From contig NZ_JAMYXM010000006.1 in the NCBI RefSeq assembly GCF_024158145.1, positions 1-64,000 on the forward strand: DNA of 64,000 nucleotides, in the 5' to 3' direction. Position 1 is the first letter of the stretch. Each line of letters starts with the position of its first letter. Source of the DNA: Notoacmeibacter sp. MSK16QG-6. Its GTDB lineage: Bacteria; Pseudomonadota; Alphaproteobacteria; Rhizobiales; Rhizobiaceae. Below the pieces are notes generated by a model. That model was not told the origin of the DNA, made no database searches, and worked only from the letters and a program-made list of their open reading frames with translations. Below, piece after piece: positions 19,434-29,309 of the stretch. Made by a program: the position numbers and the translations under genes.

Positions 19434-19876
19434 GGACGAAGAGGAAACAGATTCAGAATATAACAAAATAAATGTACCCGCAGATTTGCTGCGCCGCCGC
19501 AAAACAGGCGCTCGGCACCACACATTGAACTCAGCACCATACGATGGCGCTAATGAGCCGATGGTTGGTGAAAGCGTAATGCCTTGGCAACAAATGGGTT
19601 TCGGGCGACGAAAAAGGTGCTCGATGGAAATGTGATAGCCATATGACGTCGATATCGCAATGCAATATCAGATTCAGCTTACATAGAATCCTTCAAGCAA
19701 TTGAAATCGCGAGAATAAGGCAAAATGACTTTATATTTCGGTGAGCTAATAAGGCAGCAAATTGAGAGATTTGGTATGCAAAAAACGCGCATCTTCTATA
19801 CGCCTCGAACATGGCTCTGGCGAGCCTCATGCGCGACTGTTAATGCCAATCGTGAATTGTAAATTGGGGACCGGGC
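19434..19876. other. 443-base divergent intergenic region between the NdvA-like gene and crcB
   Basis: Noticeably AT-richer than the flanking genes, and holding no convincing open frame. It must carry promoters for both divergent genes. On the minus strand TATATT lies ~24 bases before the exporter start. Near its centre is a 19-base imperfect palindrome (19651-19669). I saw no terminator, no tRNA and no fluoride-riboswitch fold before crcB. Confidence 0.6.
19651..19669. repeat. Near-perfect 19-base palindrome, candidate operator
   Basis: GATATCGCAATGCAATATC reads as GATATyGCA-A-TGCrATATC: 9-base arms around a single A, with one mismatched pair. It sits 218 bases before the exporter start and 208 before crcB, in the middle of the divergent promoter region. 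Size and symmetry suit a dimeric repressor or activator site; the protein is unknown. Confidence 0.5.
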
Positions 19877-20251
19877 ATGCAGGGTTTTTTTGCGGTTATG
19901 GCGGGTGGGGCGCTTGGTGCTCTGTCACGGCATCTCGTTGGTATAGGAACGTTCCGCTTGTTTGGACCCGGCTTTCCTGTAGGCACCCTGACAGTGAATA
20001 TTCTGGGCTCGTTTATCATGGGTGTGATTGTAAGCTGGGTTTTGCCGCGTCTGCCGGGTGTCGAATGGAAGCTTTTTCTTGCGACCGGTTTTCTCGGCGG
20101 GTTCACCACATTTTCCTCATTCAGCCTTGATGTCGCGACCCTATGGGAGAGGGGCGAAGCCACACAGTCGCTTCTCTATGTCGCGGCCAGCGTCGTCCTT
20201 GCCATTTTAGCCTTGTTTGCAGGGCTGGCCTTGGGGCGCATGGCCGGTTAG
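19877..20251 (+). CDS. crcB: Fluoride ion channel CrcB/Fluc
   Basis: 124 residues with four hydrophobic helices. It is a small dual-topology fluoride exporter channel. Arg18 (ALSRHL), Asn41 (TLTVNILGSF) and the GFLGGFTTFSSFS motif at 71-83 are the conserved pore elements. Only a weak GGGGA ribosome binding site precedes the ATG. rluC begins 98 bases downstream. It probably starts the crcB-rluC-phosphatase-ATP12 run. Confidence 0.95.
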   Translation: MQGFFAVMAGGALGALSRHLVGIGTFRLFGPGFPVGTLTVNILGSFIMGVIVSWVLPRLPGVEWKLFLATGFLGGFTTFSSFSLDVATLWERGEATQSLLYVAASVVLAILALFAGLALGRMAG

Positions 20252-20349
20252 GACACTTCCTCTCAAAAAGGGCTCTGCCCTTGATCGGCCTCAGGCAGAA
20301 ACGGTCTGCTGCGGTCGATCAATATTGCGATGCCATCAACAGGACCGCC

Positions 20350-21345
20350 ATGGCCGGAGTGGAACAGATAACAGTGGATGCAGACGAAGCAGGTATGCGC
20401 GTCGATCGCTGGTTCAAATCGCACTATCCGGGACTCGGTTTCGGCGCGCTACAAAAGCTGCTGCGTAGTGGACAGGTACGGGTCGATGGCGGCCGGGTGA
20501 AGTCCGACACTCGGCTCCAGCCAGGACAAACAGTTCGCATCCCGCCCATGGCAACGGATCGCAAGCAATCCGGCCCGCTGACGCACCGGACAATGCGGGA
20601 CAGAGCCGATGGCGACCTGTTATCGTCAATGCTGCTGCACGAGGACAAGAAGGTCTTGGTCTTCAACAAGCCAGCAAGCCTCGCCGTGCAGGGTGGGTCC
20701 GGCATCCTTCGCTCGGTCGACTCCATGCTGGAAGCCTGGCGCAGCCCGAAAGGCGAAAAGCCACGGCTCGTACACCGGCTCGACAGAGATACGTCCGGCG
20801 TCCTGGTCGTAGCCAGGACACGCGGTGCAGCTCAGAAATTAACCGAAGCATTTCGCGTCCGCACGACCCAGAAAACCTACTGGGCGCTGGTGAAGGGCGT
20901 GCCAAAACCGGCAAGCGGCCGAATATCGACCTGGCTGGTCAAGGAGCCGACGCCGGACGGCGATCGTATGAGAAACGTTCGTCATGGTCGGGAAGGGGCG
21001 GATCACGCTCTATCGACCTATGAGGTGATTGAGCGCGCCGGTCAGGATCTTGCCTGGCTGAAGATGGAACCGGAGACCGGTCGAACCCATCAGTTACGGG
21101 TGCATGCATTGCATATCGGCCATCCGATTATTGGCGATACCAAATATTTCGAGGCCGATCACAATTGGGATTTTCCAGGCGGCATACAGAATAAGCTGCA
21201 TTTGCACGCCCGGCGAATTCGCATTCCCCATCCAAATGGCGGTGTTTTGGACGTAACCGCGCCGCTGCCGCCGCACATGGTGCAAAGCTGGAATCTGCTC
21301 GGGCTGGACGAAAACGCGGCGGAACAATCAGAGCAGGGCGAATGA
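20350..21345 (+). CDS. 23S rRNA pseudouridine synthase, RluC/RluD family
   Basis: 331 residues from ATG at 20350 (MAGVEQITVDADEAGMRVDRW), with CAGGA seven bases before it; a longer in-frame start at 20143 lies inside crcB and is rejected. An N-terminal S4 RNA-binding domain (about 8-75) precedes the synthase domain, whose catalytic Asp145 lies in LVHRLDRDTSG. METGRTHQLRVH-type motif PETGRTHQLRVHALHIGHPIIGD is present. RluC would modify U955, U2504 and U2580; RluD is the alternative. It overlaps the next gene (ATGA). Confidence 0.92.
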   Translation: MAGVEQITVDADEAGMRVDRWFKSHYPGLGFGALQKLLRSGQVRVDGGRVKSDTRLQPGQTVRIPPMATDRKQSGPLTHRTMRDRADGDLLSSMLLHEDKKVLVFNKPASLAVQGGSGILRSVDSMLEAWRSPKGEKPRLVHRLDRDTSGVLVVARTRGAAQKLTEAFRVRTTQKTYWALVKGVPKPASGRISTWLVKEPTPDGDRMRNVRHGREGADHALSTYEVIERAGQDLAWLKMEPETGRTHQLRVHALHIGHPIIGDTKYFEADHNWDFPGGIQNKLHLHARRIRIPHPNGGVLDVTAPLPPHMVQSWNLLGLDENAAEQSEQGE

Positions 21346-22001
21346 AACTCGTTCTCTTCGATTGCGACGGCACTCTTGTGGACGGCGCTGGGCTGATCTG
21401 CGCCACTATGGACGCGACCTTTGCGGAACATGGTCTACCCCTGCCGCCTACAAAAGCGACACGCAATGTCATAGGTCGCAGCCTCGACCTGGCTATCGCC
21501 GAACTCCTTCCCGCAAATGCGGCGTCGGATGTGCCGCATCTGGTTCAGCGCTACAAGGAGCACTATCATCGTATGCGGCTCGCCGGACAATACGCCGATC
21601 CGATCTATGACGGGATCGCTGAATTGATCGCCACGCTTGAAATGAGAGACGACGTTTTGCTGGGCATCGTGACCGGCAAAAGTAGACGGGGTGTCGCCAG
21701 CGTTTTTGCCGCGCATGGTTTCGGCGATCACTTCGTGACGGTGCGAACCGCAGATGATTGTCCTAGCAAGCCCCACCCCGCAATGGTGTGGGAATGTTGC
21801 TCGGAGACGGGAATGGAGCCCGCAGATACGCTGGTGATTGGCGATACGGTTTACGATATGGAGATGGCCGTATCCGCCGACGCGAGGGCCATCGGCGTTG
21901 ATTGGGGCTATGGTTCAGTCGATGCGCTGCGGCGTGCAGGCGCGGAGGTGGTCCTGTCGCGGCCGGATCAACTTCTGACGTGTCTGCCTGAGGCTGTGTA
22001 G
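21342..22001 (+). CDS. HAD-family hydrolase (phosphoglycolate phosphatase-like)
   Basis: 219 residues. HAD motif I FDCDGTLVD gives nucleophile Asp7 and Asp9; motif II IVTGKS; motif III Lys in PSKPHPAM; motif IV VIGDTVYDMEMA. The cap insertion at ~15-80 is of the Gph type. The physiological substrate cannot be read from sequence. Translation is coupled to rluC by a four-base overlap and the ATP12 gene follows 21 bases later; this order recurs in rhizobia. Confidence 0.88.
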   Translation: MKLVLFDCDGTLVDGAGLICATMDATFAEHGLPLPPTKATRNVIGRSLDLAIAELLPANAASDVPHLVQRYKEHYHRMRLAGQYADPIYDGIAELIATLEMRDDVLLGIVTGKSRRGVASVFAAHGFGDHFVTVRTADDCPSKPHPAMVWECCSETGMEPADTLVIGDTVYDMEMAVSADARAIGVDWGYGSVDALRRAGAEVVLSRPDQLLTCLPEAV

Positions 22002-22022
22002 GAAACGAAGGGAAGCGGGTCT

Positions 22023-22820
22023 ATGCGCGATCAACTGGAGTCGATCGAAAAGGGGGGCCAGGATACCGCCTCCGATCCCACCCAAAAAGCCCGTGAGCAG
22101 ATGCGACGTCCGCTGCCAAAACGCTTCTACAAAAACGCAGATGTCGGGGAGACCGACGATTCTTCCGGATATGCTGTGCTGTTGGACGGGCGGGTGGTGA
22201 AAACGCCTGGTCAGAAAGTTCTGGCTTTCCCGACAAGGGACATGGCCGCACTCGTGGCGAATGAGTTCGCCGATCAGGTGGATGTTCTTGACCCCTTGAA
22301 AATGCCTGTTTTCCGCCTGGCCAACAGCGCGGCTGAAGGGGTTGCAGAAAATATGATGGCGGTCGCTGATGATCTGGTTCGCTTCGCTGGGTCTGATTTG
22401 CTCTGCTACAGGGCCGAAGCGCCAGAAGGTCTGGTAGAGAATCAGCGCCGGGCCTGGGACCCCGTACTGGTCTGGCTATGCGACGATATCGGCGCAGATT
22501 TTAAGACGACGGGCGGCATTGTGTTTACCGAGCAGCCCGCCGACGCGCTGGAGACGATTTCGCGTCATATCTCAACCTATGATAACCCATTTCAGCTTGC
22601 AGCAATTCATTCCATGACGACGTTGACAGGCTCGGTCATGTTGGCGCTTGCAGTTGCGGCAGAAAAATTCGATGCGGAGACCGCCTGGTCCGCTGCTCAC
22701 GTCGATGAAGACTGGAACATCGCGCTATGGGGTGAGGATTACGAAGCGCGGAAGCGGCGCGAGACGCGCTGGATCGAGATGAAAGCTGCCGCCGATCTTT
22801 TTCATGCAGCCAGGCGCTGA
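22023..22820 (+). CDS. ATP12-family chaperone for F1 ATPase alpha subunit assembly
   Basis: 265 residues. The ATP12 signature is RPLPKRFYKNADVGE near residues 28-43, then YAVLLDGRVVKTPGQKVLAFPTRDMAALVANEF, LVENQRRAWDPVLVWL and the C-terminal LALAVAAEKFDAETAWSAAHVDEDWNIALWGED. In mitochondria Atp12 escorts the F1 alpha subunit; alphaproteobacteria retain it. GAAGGGAAG precedes the ATG. The gene ends at a bidirectional terminator. Confidence 0.93.
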   Translation: MRDQLESIEKGGQDTASDPTQKAREQMRRPLPKRFYKNADVGETDDSSGYAVLLDGRVVKTPGQKVLAFPTRDMAALVANEFADQVDVLDPLKMPVFRLANSAAEGVAENMMAVADDLVRFAGSDLLCYRAEAPEGLVENQRRAWDPVLVWLCDDIGADFKTTGGIVFTEQPADALETISRHISTYDNPFQLAAIHSMTTLTGSVMLALAVAAEKFDAETAWSAAHVDEDWNIALWGEDYEARKRRETRWIEMKAAADLFHAARR

Positions 22821-22857
22821 CACATTCGCCTCATGTCATAAAATGCAGCGGAATGAA

Positions 22858-22890
22858 AAAGGCCCCGGCAAAACCGGGGCCTTTCCTTTT
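22858..22890. terminator. Bidirectional intrinsic terminator (ATP12 / glnA)
   Basis: AAAGGCCCCGG (22858-22868), loop CAAAA, CCGGGGCCTTT (22874-22884), then CCTTTT on the plus strand and, on the minus strand, TTTTTCATTC. It separates the convergent ATP12 and glnA genes and can serve both. Confidence 0.9.
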
Positions 22891-22907
22891 GTCACAAGAA
22901 CTGTCGA

Positions 22908-24317
22908 TCAGACAGAGTAGTACATGTCGAACTCGACCGGGTGCGGCGTGTGTTCGAAGCGGATGACTTCTTCCATCTTCAGGTCGATATAGGCATCGAT
23001 CTGGTCGTCATCGAAGACACCGCCTGCCGTCAGGAAGGACCGGTCGGCATCGACGCTTTCCAAGGCCTCACGCAAAGAAGCGCAGACCGTCGGGATGTCT
23101 TTCAGTTCCTCCGGCGGCAGATCGTAGAGATCCTTGTCCATCGCATCGCCAGGATGAACCTTGTTTTTGATACCGTCGAGGCCAGCCATCAGCATGGAAG
23201 CGAAGCAGAGGTAAGGGTTAGCCGTCGGATCCGGGAAGCGAACCTCGACGCGCTTGCTCTTGGGCGAGGAGCCGAACGGAATACGGCAGGACGCAGACCG
23301 GTTGCGCGCCGAATAGGCGAGCAGAACCGGAGCCTCGAAGCCTGGCACGAGACGCTTGTAGGAGTTCGTCGACGGGTTGGTGAAGGCATTCAGCGCTTTA
23401 GCGTGCTTGATGATGCCGCCGATGTAATAGAGGCAGCTCTCGGAAAGACCGGCATACTGGTCACCGGCAAAGGTCGGCTCGCCGCCTTTCCAGATCGACT
23501 GGTGGCAATGCATGCCGGTGCCGTTGTCGCCGTAGACAGGCTTCGGCATGAACGTCGCCGTCTTGCCATAGGCGCTTGCGACCTGATGCACAACGTATTT
23601 GTAGATCTGCATCTTGTCGGCGTTGCGCACCATTTCGTCGAACATGATGCCGAGTTCGTGCTGGGCAGCCGCAACTTCGTGGTGATGCTTTTCGACCGTG
23701 ACGCCCATCTCGGTCAGAACGGTCAGCATCTCGGAACGCATGTCCTGCGCGCTGTCTACCGGCGGAACCGGGAAGTAGCCGCCCTTGGTGCGTACCCTGT
23801 GGCCAAGGTTTCCGGTCTCGTAATCCGCGCCCATATTCGTCGGCAGTTCGATGTTGTCGAGCTGGAAGCGCGTATCGTACGGATCGGTGCTGAACTTGAC
23901 GTCGTCGAAAACGAAAAACTCGGCTTCCGGGCCGAAATAAATGGTGTCGCCGATCCCTTCGCCCTTCATGTAGGCTTCTGCCTTCTTGGCCGTACCGCGC
24001 GGGTCGCGGTTGTACGACTCGCCGGAAACCGGGTCGAGAATGTCGCAGAAGACCGACATGGTGGACTGGGCGAAGAATGGGTCGACATGCGCCGTATCGG
24101 TATCCGGCATCAGAAGCATGTCGGACTCGTTGATCGCCTTCCAGCCGGCAATGGACGAGCCGTCGAACATCACGCCTTCGGCGAAGAGATCTTCGTCGCA
24201 GAGGCTGGCGTCCATTGTGACGTGCTGCATCTTGCCGCGCGGGTCGGTAAAGCGCAGGTCCACGAATTTCACATCATTGTCTTTGATCTGCTTTGCGATA
24301 TCGCTAGCCGAAGTCAT
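22908..24317 (-). CDS. glnA: Glutamine synthetase type I
   Basis: 469 residues, normal for GSI-beta, making glutamine from glutamate, ammonia and ATP in a dodecamer. Metal and substrate motifs: FDGSSIAGW (51-59), [10 protein letters not shown] (129-138), [14 protein letters not shown] (210-223), and [17 protein letters not shown] (314-330). The adenylylation target is Tyr398 in DLYDLPPEE, so GlnE-type covalent control is expected. It follows glnB after 85 bases and is transcribed with it from the sigma-54 promoter. Confidence 0.97.
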   Translation of the reverse strand: MTSASDIAKQIKDNDVKFVDLRFTDPRGKMQHVTMDASLCDEDLFAEGVMFDGSSIAGWKAINESDMLLMPDTDTAHVDPFFAQSTMSVFCDILDPVSGESYNRDPRGTAKKAEAYMKGEGIGDTIYFGPEAEFFVFDDVKFSTDPYDTRFQLDNIELPTNMGADYETGNLGHRVRTKGGYFPVPPVDSAQDMRSEMLTVLTEMGVTVEKHHHEVAAAQHELGIMFDEMVRNADKMQIYKYVVHQVASAYGKTATFMPKPVYGDNGTGMHCHQSIWKGGEPTFAGDQYAGLSESCLYYIGGIIKHAKALNAFTNPSTNSYKRLVPGFEAPVLLAYSARNRSASCRIPFGSSPKSKRVEVRFPDPTANPYLCFASMLMAGLDGIKNKVHPGDAMDKDLYDLPPEELKDIPTVCASLREALESVDADRSFLTAGGVFDDDQIDAYIDLKMEEVIRFEHTPHPVEFDMYYSV

Positions 24318-24402
24318 TCTATGCGTTCCCCTTGGGTTCGTTACGCGGTTGGCTTTTCACTGGCTGGCGCCAGTTGTGAGAGAGGGAAGGTGCTCGTCCC
24401 AA

Positions 24403-24885
<483 letters not shown>

Positions 24886-25015
24886 TCAAGCCAATGCCTA
24901 AATGATGAGCAATTTGCATTCAAGTTAAGCGCGTCCTGACCGGGCATTTTTGCGTTTACGGTTGATTGATCCAAAATCGCTTGCATCTATCTCCCCCGAT
25001 CAATGGGTAGCGAGC

Positions 25016-26518
25016 ATGCATCTTCTTTCGACGCAGGACATGGGTCAGGCTGACCGGCTGACAATAGAGAGCGGCGTTGCAGGCGTCACCCTCATGCGCA
25101 ATGCAGCCGAGGCGGTAGCGCGCCTGATACGCTCTATCGCAAAGCCCGACCAGTCAATTCAGGTCCTTTGCGGCCCGGGAAACGATGGCGGGGATGGATA
25201 CGCTCTTGGAGCGATACTCGCGGCTGAATGGCGCGATGTGACGATCTACGCATTGGGAAAGCCGCGCCCCGATAGCGATGCGGCATGGGCGAAAACGCAA
25301 TGGGGGAGAACGGTTCACGCAATTGCCGAATTCGCTCCTCATGAGGCTGTTCTGATCGTTGACGCACTTTTTGGGGCAGGGCTCTCCAGAGACATTGAAG
25401 GCGACGCCGCCGATGCAATAGAAAAAGCCAACCAATCCGGCGCCTGCATCGTTGCAGTGGACGTGCCGAGCGGTATTGGCGGCGATGACGGACAGGTTCA
25501 TGGAACGGCTATCACGGCCGAACATACGGTTACGTTTTTTCGCGGCAAACCAGGTCATTGGCTTTATCCGGGTCGGGCTCATTGCGGAGAACTTTACGTC
25601 GAAGATATCGGCATCGACGAAAAGGTCCTGCAGATCATCGAACCACGCTATCGGTTGAATGGTCCCGCGCTTTGGTTGCCCGATCTACCGATGCCGCAAG
25701 ACGATACTCACAAGTATGATCGCGGCGGGGCGGCGGTTTTATCGGGTAACGCGCTCTCGACGGGCGCATCGCGGCTTTCCGCGCGTGCCGCCGCCAGAGT
25801 CGGGGCAGGGGCCATAACCCTGATCGCTCCGGAGCGCGCCGCTTACATTCATGCCGTGCACGTAACGGCTATCATGGTGAACCAGGCAGCCTCACCCAAA
25901 GCCGTGATAGAGCGCGTTGCCAAGGGCAGGGAGCGTGCCCTGGTGGCCGGTCCGGGCTACGGCGTCGGTCAGGAACTTCGTGAAATCGTATTGGGCTGTC
26001 TGGTTTCGAATGCTGAGGAAGGTCCGAACCGAACCATTGTCCTGGATGCCGATGCCTTGACTAGTTTTCACGATGAGCCGGACATCTTATTCGACGCGAT
26101 CGGGCGATCACGTCATCGGGTTATTATGACGCCGCATTCGGGCGAGTTCGCCCGCCTTTTTCCTGACCTGGCTTCGGACAGCAGGCCCAAAACAGAGAAG
26201 GCGTCGAGAACCGCTGGTCGTGCGGGCGCGATTGTGCTTCTCAAAGGGCCTGACACAATCATTGCGGAGCCGAATGGGCGCATAGCCATCAATACGAATG
26301 GCACGCCGCTACTTGCGACGGCGGGTTCCGGCGATGTGCTGGCAGGCATGATCGCAGGTCTGTGCGCGCAATCAATGCCGGGATTCGAGGCGGCCTGTGC
26401 GGCAGTGTGGCTTCATTCTGAGGCTGCCCGTCGCTTCGGAACGGGATTGACGGCGGACGATCTGCCCGACCAATTGCCAGCCGTTCTGCAGCAACTCCAA
26501 GGTCAGAAAAGGCAATAA
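25016..26518 (+). CDS. nnrD: Bifunctional NAD(P)H-hydrate epimerase / ADP-dependent dehydratase
   Basis: 500 residues from ATG at 25016 (MHLLSTQDMGQADRLTIESG); a TTG at 24950 would add 22 residues. The N-terminal YjeF_N epimerase half shows GPGNDGGDGYALGAILA and VDALFGAGLSRDI (to ~215). The C-terminal ribokinase-like dehydratase half shows VVAGPGYGVGQE-type (ALVAGPGYGVG), TPHSGEFARLFPD and NGTPLLATAGSGDVLAGMIAG. The fused enzyme repairs hydrated NADH and NADPH. The next gene starts three bases after its stop. Confidence 0.95.
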   Translation: MHLLSTQDMGQADRLTIESGVAGVTLMRNAAEAVARLIRSIAKPDQSIQVLCGPGNDGGDGYALGAILAAEWRDVTIYALGKPRPDSDAAWAKTQWGRTVHAIAEFAPHEAVLIVDALFGAGLSRDIEGDAADAIEKANQSGACIVAVDVPSGIGGDDGQVHGTAITAEHTVTFFRGKPGHWLYPGRAHCGELYVEDIGIDEKVLQIIEPRYRLNGPALWLPDLPMPQDDTHKYDRGGAAVLSGNALSTGASRLSARAAARVGAGAITLIAPERAAYIHAVHVTAIMVNQAASPKAVIERVAKGRERALVAGPGYGVGQELREIVLGCLVSNAEEGPNRTIVLDADALTSFHDEPDILFDAIGRSRHRVIMTPHSGEFARLFPDLASDSRPKTEKASRTAGRAGAIVLLKGPDTIIAEPNGRIAINTNGTPLLATAGSGDVLAGMIAGLCAQSMPGFEAACAAVWLHSEAARRFGTGLTADDLPDQLPAVLQQLQGQKRQ

Positions 26519-26521
26519 AGC

Positions 26522-27865
26522 ATGAGGATCAGACTCAAGCGCTTCTGGCGTTGGCTCAAGGGGCGTCTATGGGTTCGTCCCGCCGTCTATTGCGTCGTGG
26601 CGATCGCGACGGTGACGATTGCGACCACCACTGACACCTTTATTCCGGAGATTGCCTTCCTGGACGTGTCGGTGGAGACCATCGAAAGCCTTCTGACGAT
26701 CATTGCTTCATCCATGTTGGCGGTAGCGACTTTCGCAGTCTCCGTGATGGTATCGACCTATAACGCGGCGCTGAGCAGCACGACCCCCCGCGCTTTTGAA
26801 ATTGTTGTATCCGATACCTCCACGCGGCAGGCAATCTCCAGCTTTATCGGCGCTTTCATTTTCGCCATGATCGGGTTGATCGGCGTCAATTTCAGCTATT
26901 TCGGCTCACCCGGTCGGGTCGTTCTGTTCATGATGACGCTGGCCGTGTTCATCTGGGTTGTCGGAACTTTCGTTTACTGGATCGATCATGTCACGCGTAT
27001 GGGCCAGTTGCGCCATACCATCGAGCGGGTCGCCGACCACGCAACGCAGCTGCTGGCCAAATACATTGCCAATCCGGCGCGGATGGGGGTTCTGGCCGAA
27101 TTGGACGAAGCGCCGCCCCAGGATGGCCGACCGATATATCCCCGAAAAGCCGGGATTGTGATTGGCTATAGTTGCGAGGATATTCGCGCCGCAATGGGCG
27201 ATGGCTCATGGGGTGTTTTCGTCGACGCCATTCCAGGCGCCACGGTCTCTCCCCGTGATCCTCTCATCTGGGTACGCGGCGTGCAAATCGATGAGGAAAC
27301 CGAAGACGCCTTGCGGGACTGTTTTGAAGTGGGGCCTGTCCGTACGCTTAGCGAAGATCCGGTAATGGGATTGCGGATTTTAGGCGAAATCGCCGAGCGG
27401 GCTCTGTCGCCCGGCATCAATGATCCCGGCACCGCCATCGATATTATCGATACGGTCGTTTCGGTCTTCAACAATGCCCGGATCGATGCACAGAATATCG
27501 GAAAATGGGAAGCGGACGATCGCATTCGCGTACGGGCGATTTCACCGGACGCTCTTATTTCATCGGCTTTTATGGGAATCGGGCGCGATGGAGCGGGCTC
27601 GGTCGAGGTTGCGGAAGAACTGCAGCTAAGTCTCCGGTCCCTCCATCAAATCCTGCCAACGGAGTATAACGCCCCGTTACGACGGCAGGCGAAAATCGCG
27701 TTCGCCTATGTTGAGAAAGCGCTTACATTCGATTGGGAACGCGACAGAGTGCGCAACGCGGCCGGATTTTTGCTTGAGGACGCGGAGGCTGACGACACGG
27801 CGAGCGAAATGGCAGCCCAGTCAATGGATTTTTCCCGTTTCAAGCCCGATTGGCGATCACTCTGA
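26522..27865 (+). CDS. DUF2254 family membrane protein
   Basis: 447 residues. After a basic start (MRIRLKRFWRWLKGRLWVRP) come four hydrophobic segments (about 20-40, 60-80, 105-130, 138-160), then a ~280-residue soluble part. The family signature ALSPGINDPGTAIDII is at about 296-311. The function of DUF2254 is not known to me. It follows nnrD after three bases and so is translated from the same message, but a functional link with NAD(P)H repair is only an inference. Confidence 0.88.
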   Translation: MRIRLKRFWRWLKGRLWVRPAVYCVVAIATVTIATTTDTFIPEIAFLDVSVETIESLLTIIASSMLAVATFAVSVMVSTYNAALSSTTPRAFEIVVSDTSTRQAISSFIGAFIFAMIGLIGVNFSYFGSPGRVVLFMMTLAVFIWVVGTFVYWIDHVTRMGQLRHTIERVADHATQLLAKYIANPARMGVLAELDEAPPQDGRPIYPRKAGIVIGYSCEDIRAAMGDGSWGVFVDAIPGATVSPRDPLIWVRGVQIDEETEDALRDCFEVGPVRTLSEDPVMGLRILGEIAERALSPGINDPGTAIDIIDTVVSVFNNARIDAQNIGKWEADDRIRVRAISPDALISSAFMGIGRDGAGSVEVAEELQLSLRSLHQILPTEYNAPLRRQAKIAFAYVEKALTFDWERDRVRNAAGFLLEDAEADDTASEMAAQSMDFSRFKPDWRSL

Positions 27866-28032
27866 CAAACCAATGGCGACGATCTCGGGCACCATCGTAA
27901 TCTTGTTCATGAGCGCAGCGTGTCTCGGTATGACATCAAGTCCCTAAAGCCAGAAATTCGGTTGGCTGAAACTTTCATGCCGTCGTCGCCGTCCTTGATC
28001 GGGTGAACCCCACCCCTGAAAAGGAACACTCT

Positions 28033-28446
28033 ATGAATAAGATTTTTGCCACCTCGCTTTCCGTTGTTGCTCTTGGCTTCGCTTCTGCAGCTTCCGCTCA
28101 ATCCACCGCTGCGGTGAGCGCATCGGATCAGGATATGAGTGGCGGCACCGTGATGGCGGAAAGTGTGACAGCCCCTGCCAATGGCTGGCTCGTCGTGCAC
28201 CGCACCGAGGACGGCGCCAAACCGGGTCCGGTCGTCGGTTATGCACCCCTCGTGGCCGGTGAAAACGAAAACGTATCGGCAATCCTGCAGGAAGAAATCG
28301 CATCGGGCGATCAGCTCATGCTGATGGTTCATGGCGAAGACGGCGGTATGAAGACGGGTGTTTTCGAATATTCGCTCGGCGCCAAGGAGGATGGCCCTGT
28401 CCGCGTGGATGACAAGCTTGTCATGTCGGTTGTGACGGCACAGTAA
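28033..28446 (+). CDS. Secreted DUF7282-like protein of unknown function
   Basis: 137 residues from ATG at 28033 with AAGGA seven bases upstream. A Sec signal peptide (cleavage after ASA, residue 22) yields an acidic mature protein of ~115 residues. The pattern GWLVVHRTEDGAKPGPVVGYAPL and LMLMVHGEDGGMKTGVFEY resembles the DUF7282 beta-sandwich. No cysteines or catalytic motif are visible. It lies alone, convergent with the DUF72 gene, with a GC-rich hairpin between. Confidence 0.75.
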   Translation: MNKIFATSLSVVALGFASAASAQSTAAVSASDQDMSGGTVMAESVTAPANGWLVVHRTEDGAKPGPVVGYAPLVAGENENVSAILQEEIASGDQLMLMVHGEDGGMKTGVFEYSLGAKEDGPVRVDDKLVMSVVTAQ

Positions 28447-28472
28447 AATCTAGCAGAAGAATATTGTCACCT

Positions 28473-28490
28473 CGGCGCAGAGATGCGCCG
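28473..28490. terminator. Hairpin between convergent DUF7282-like and DUF72 genes
   Basis: CGGCGCA (28473-28479), loop GAGA, TGCGCCG (28484-28490), extendable by C-G and a T-G pair. It lies in the 56-base gap between two convergent stops. No T-run follows, so it may be a weak or Rho-assisted terminator. Confidence 0.5.
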
Positions 28491-28502
28491 GGGCATCATG
28501 CT

Positions 28503-29309
28503 TTAGCCGTCGACAGCGGTTTGCAGCCTTCGCGCTCCCGTCGGCGCATTGACCTTTCCGCCGGAAATGAAGAAGGCGAAAATATCGCGCGGCTTCTCGG
28601 CGACCTCCCGGTCCGGAGCGATCAGATCGAGATCGTCCGGCACGCCGCCTTTCGAATAGGTCTTGAAGCGCTCTGCCCACATGTCGATCTCTTTTGGCGG
28701 ATAGCAGGTCTTCGTTTCGTCCGAGCCTCGCTGGAGACGGGCATAGACGAAATCCGCCGTGATATCCGGGAACATCGGATAGTCGTCATGATCGGCGATG
28801 ACGGTCGAAACGCCATGCTTTGCGATCATCTTGATGAAGTCCGGCGTCAGAAAACTGTCATGCCGCGGCTCGACGACGTGACGCAGTGAGATGCCGTCCT
28901 GCTTCTGCGGCAGCAGTTTGAGAAACGCTTCGAAGTCGTCCGGATCGAAGCTTTTGGTGCCCATAAACTGCCAGAGGATCGGACCCAGCCGGTCGCCCAG
29001 CTCCGTAAGACCCTGTGCCATGAATTTCTCGATGGACTCGCCGGCGTCGGCCAAAACCTTCCGGTTGGTGCAGTAGCGACTGGCCTTCATTGAGAAGATA
29101 AAACCGTCGGGCGTCTCTTCACGCCACTTCGCGAAGGTGGCCGGCTTTTGGCTGCCATAGTAGGTTCCGTTGACCTCTATCGTCTTGAGCTGCCGGCTGG
29201 CATATTCGAGCTGGCGTTTCTTGGTTAGATCGTCCGGATAAAACGACTCGTCCCATGGCTTGAACGTCCAGCCACCAATACCGGCGCGGATGTTTCCCGA
29301 TGCCGTCAC
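28503..29309 (-). CDS. DUF72 family TIM-barrel protein
   Basis: 268 residues from a GTG start that overlaps the uvrA stop (GTGA). The DUF72 signature is [16 protein letters not shown] near residues 10-25, then [23 protein letters not shown] and [13 protein letters not shown]. The family (YecE) is widespread but biochemically undefined. Tight coupling to uvrA suggests co-expression with excision repair; whether it acts in repair is unknown. Confidence 0.88.
   Translation of the reverse strand: MTASGNIRAGIGGWTFKPWDESFYPDDLTKKRQLEYASRQLKTIEVNGTYYGSQKPATFAKWREETPDGFIFSMKASRYCTNRKVLADAGESIEKFMAQGLTELGDRLGPILWQFMGTKSFDPDDFEAFLKLLPQKQDGISLRHVVEPRHDSFLTPDFIKMIAKHGVSTVIADHDDYPMFPDITADFVYARLQRGSDETKTCYPPKEIDMWAERFKTYSKGGVPDDLDLIAPDREVAEKPRDIFAFFISGGKVNAPTGARRLQTAVDG

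Noticed and set aside
19670-19876. Fluoride riboswitch before crcB
   Set aside because: The conserved crcB-motif core and its pseudoknot pairing could not be found in the leader by eye; a covariance-model search would settle it.
20143-20349. Longer rluC start inside crcB (at 20143)
   Set aside because: The added 69 residues come from another frame of crcB and do not resemble an S4 domain; ATG at 20350 fits the family.
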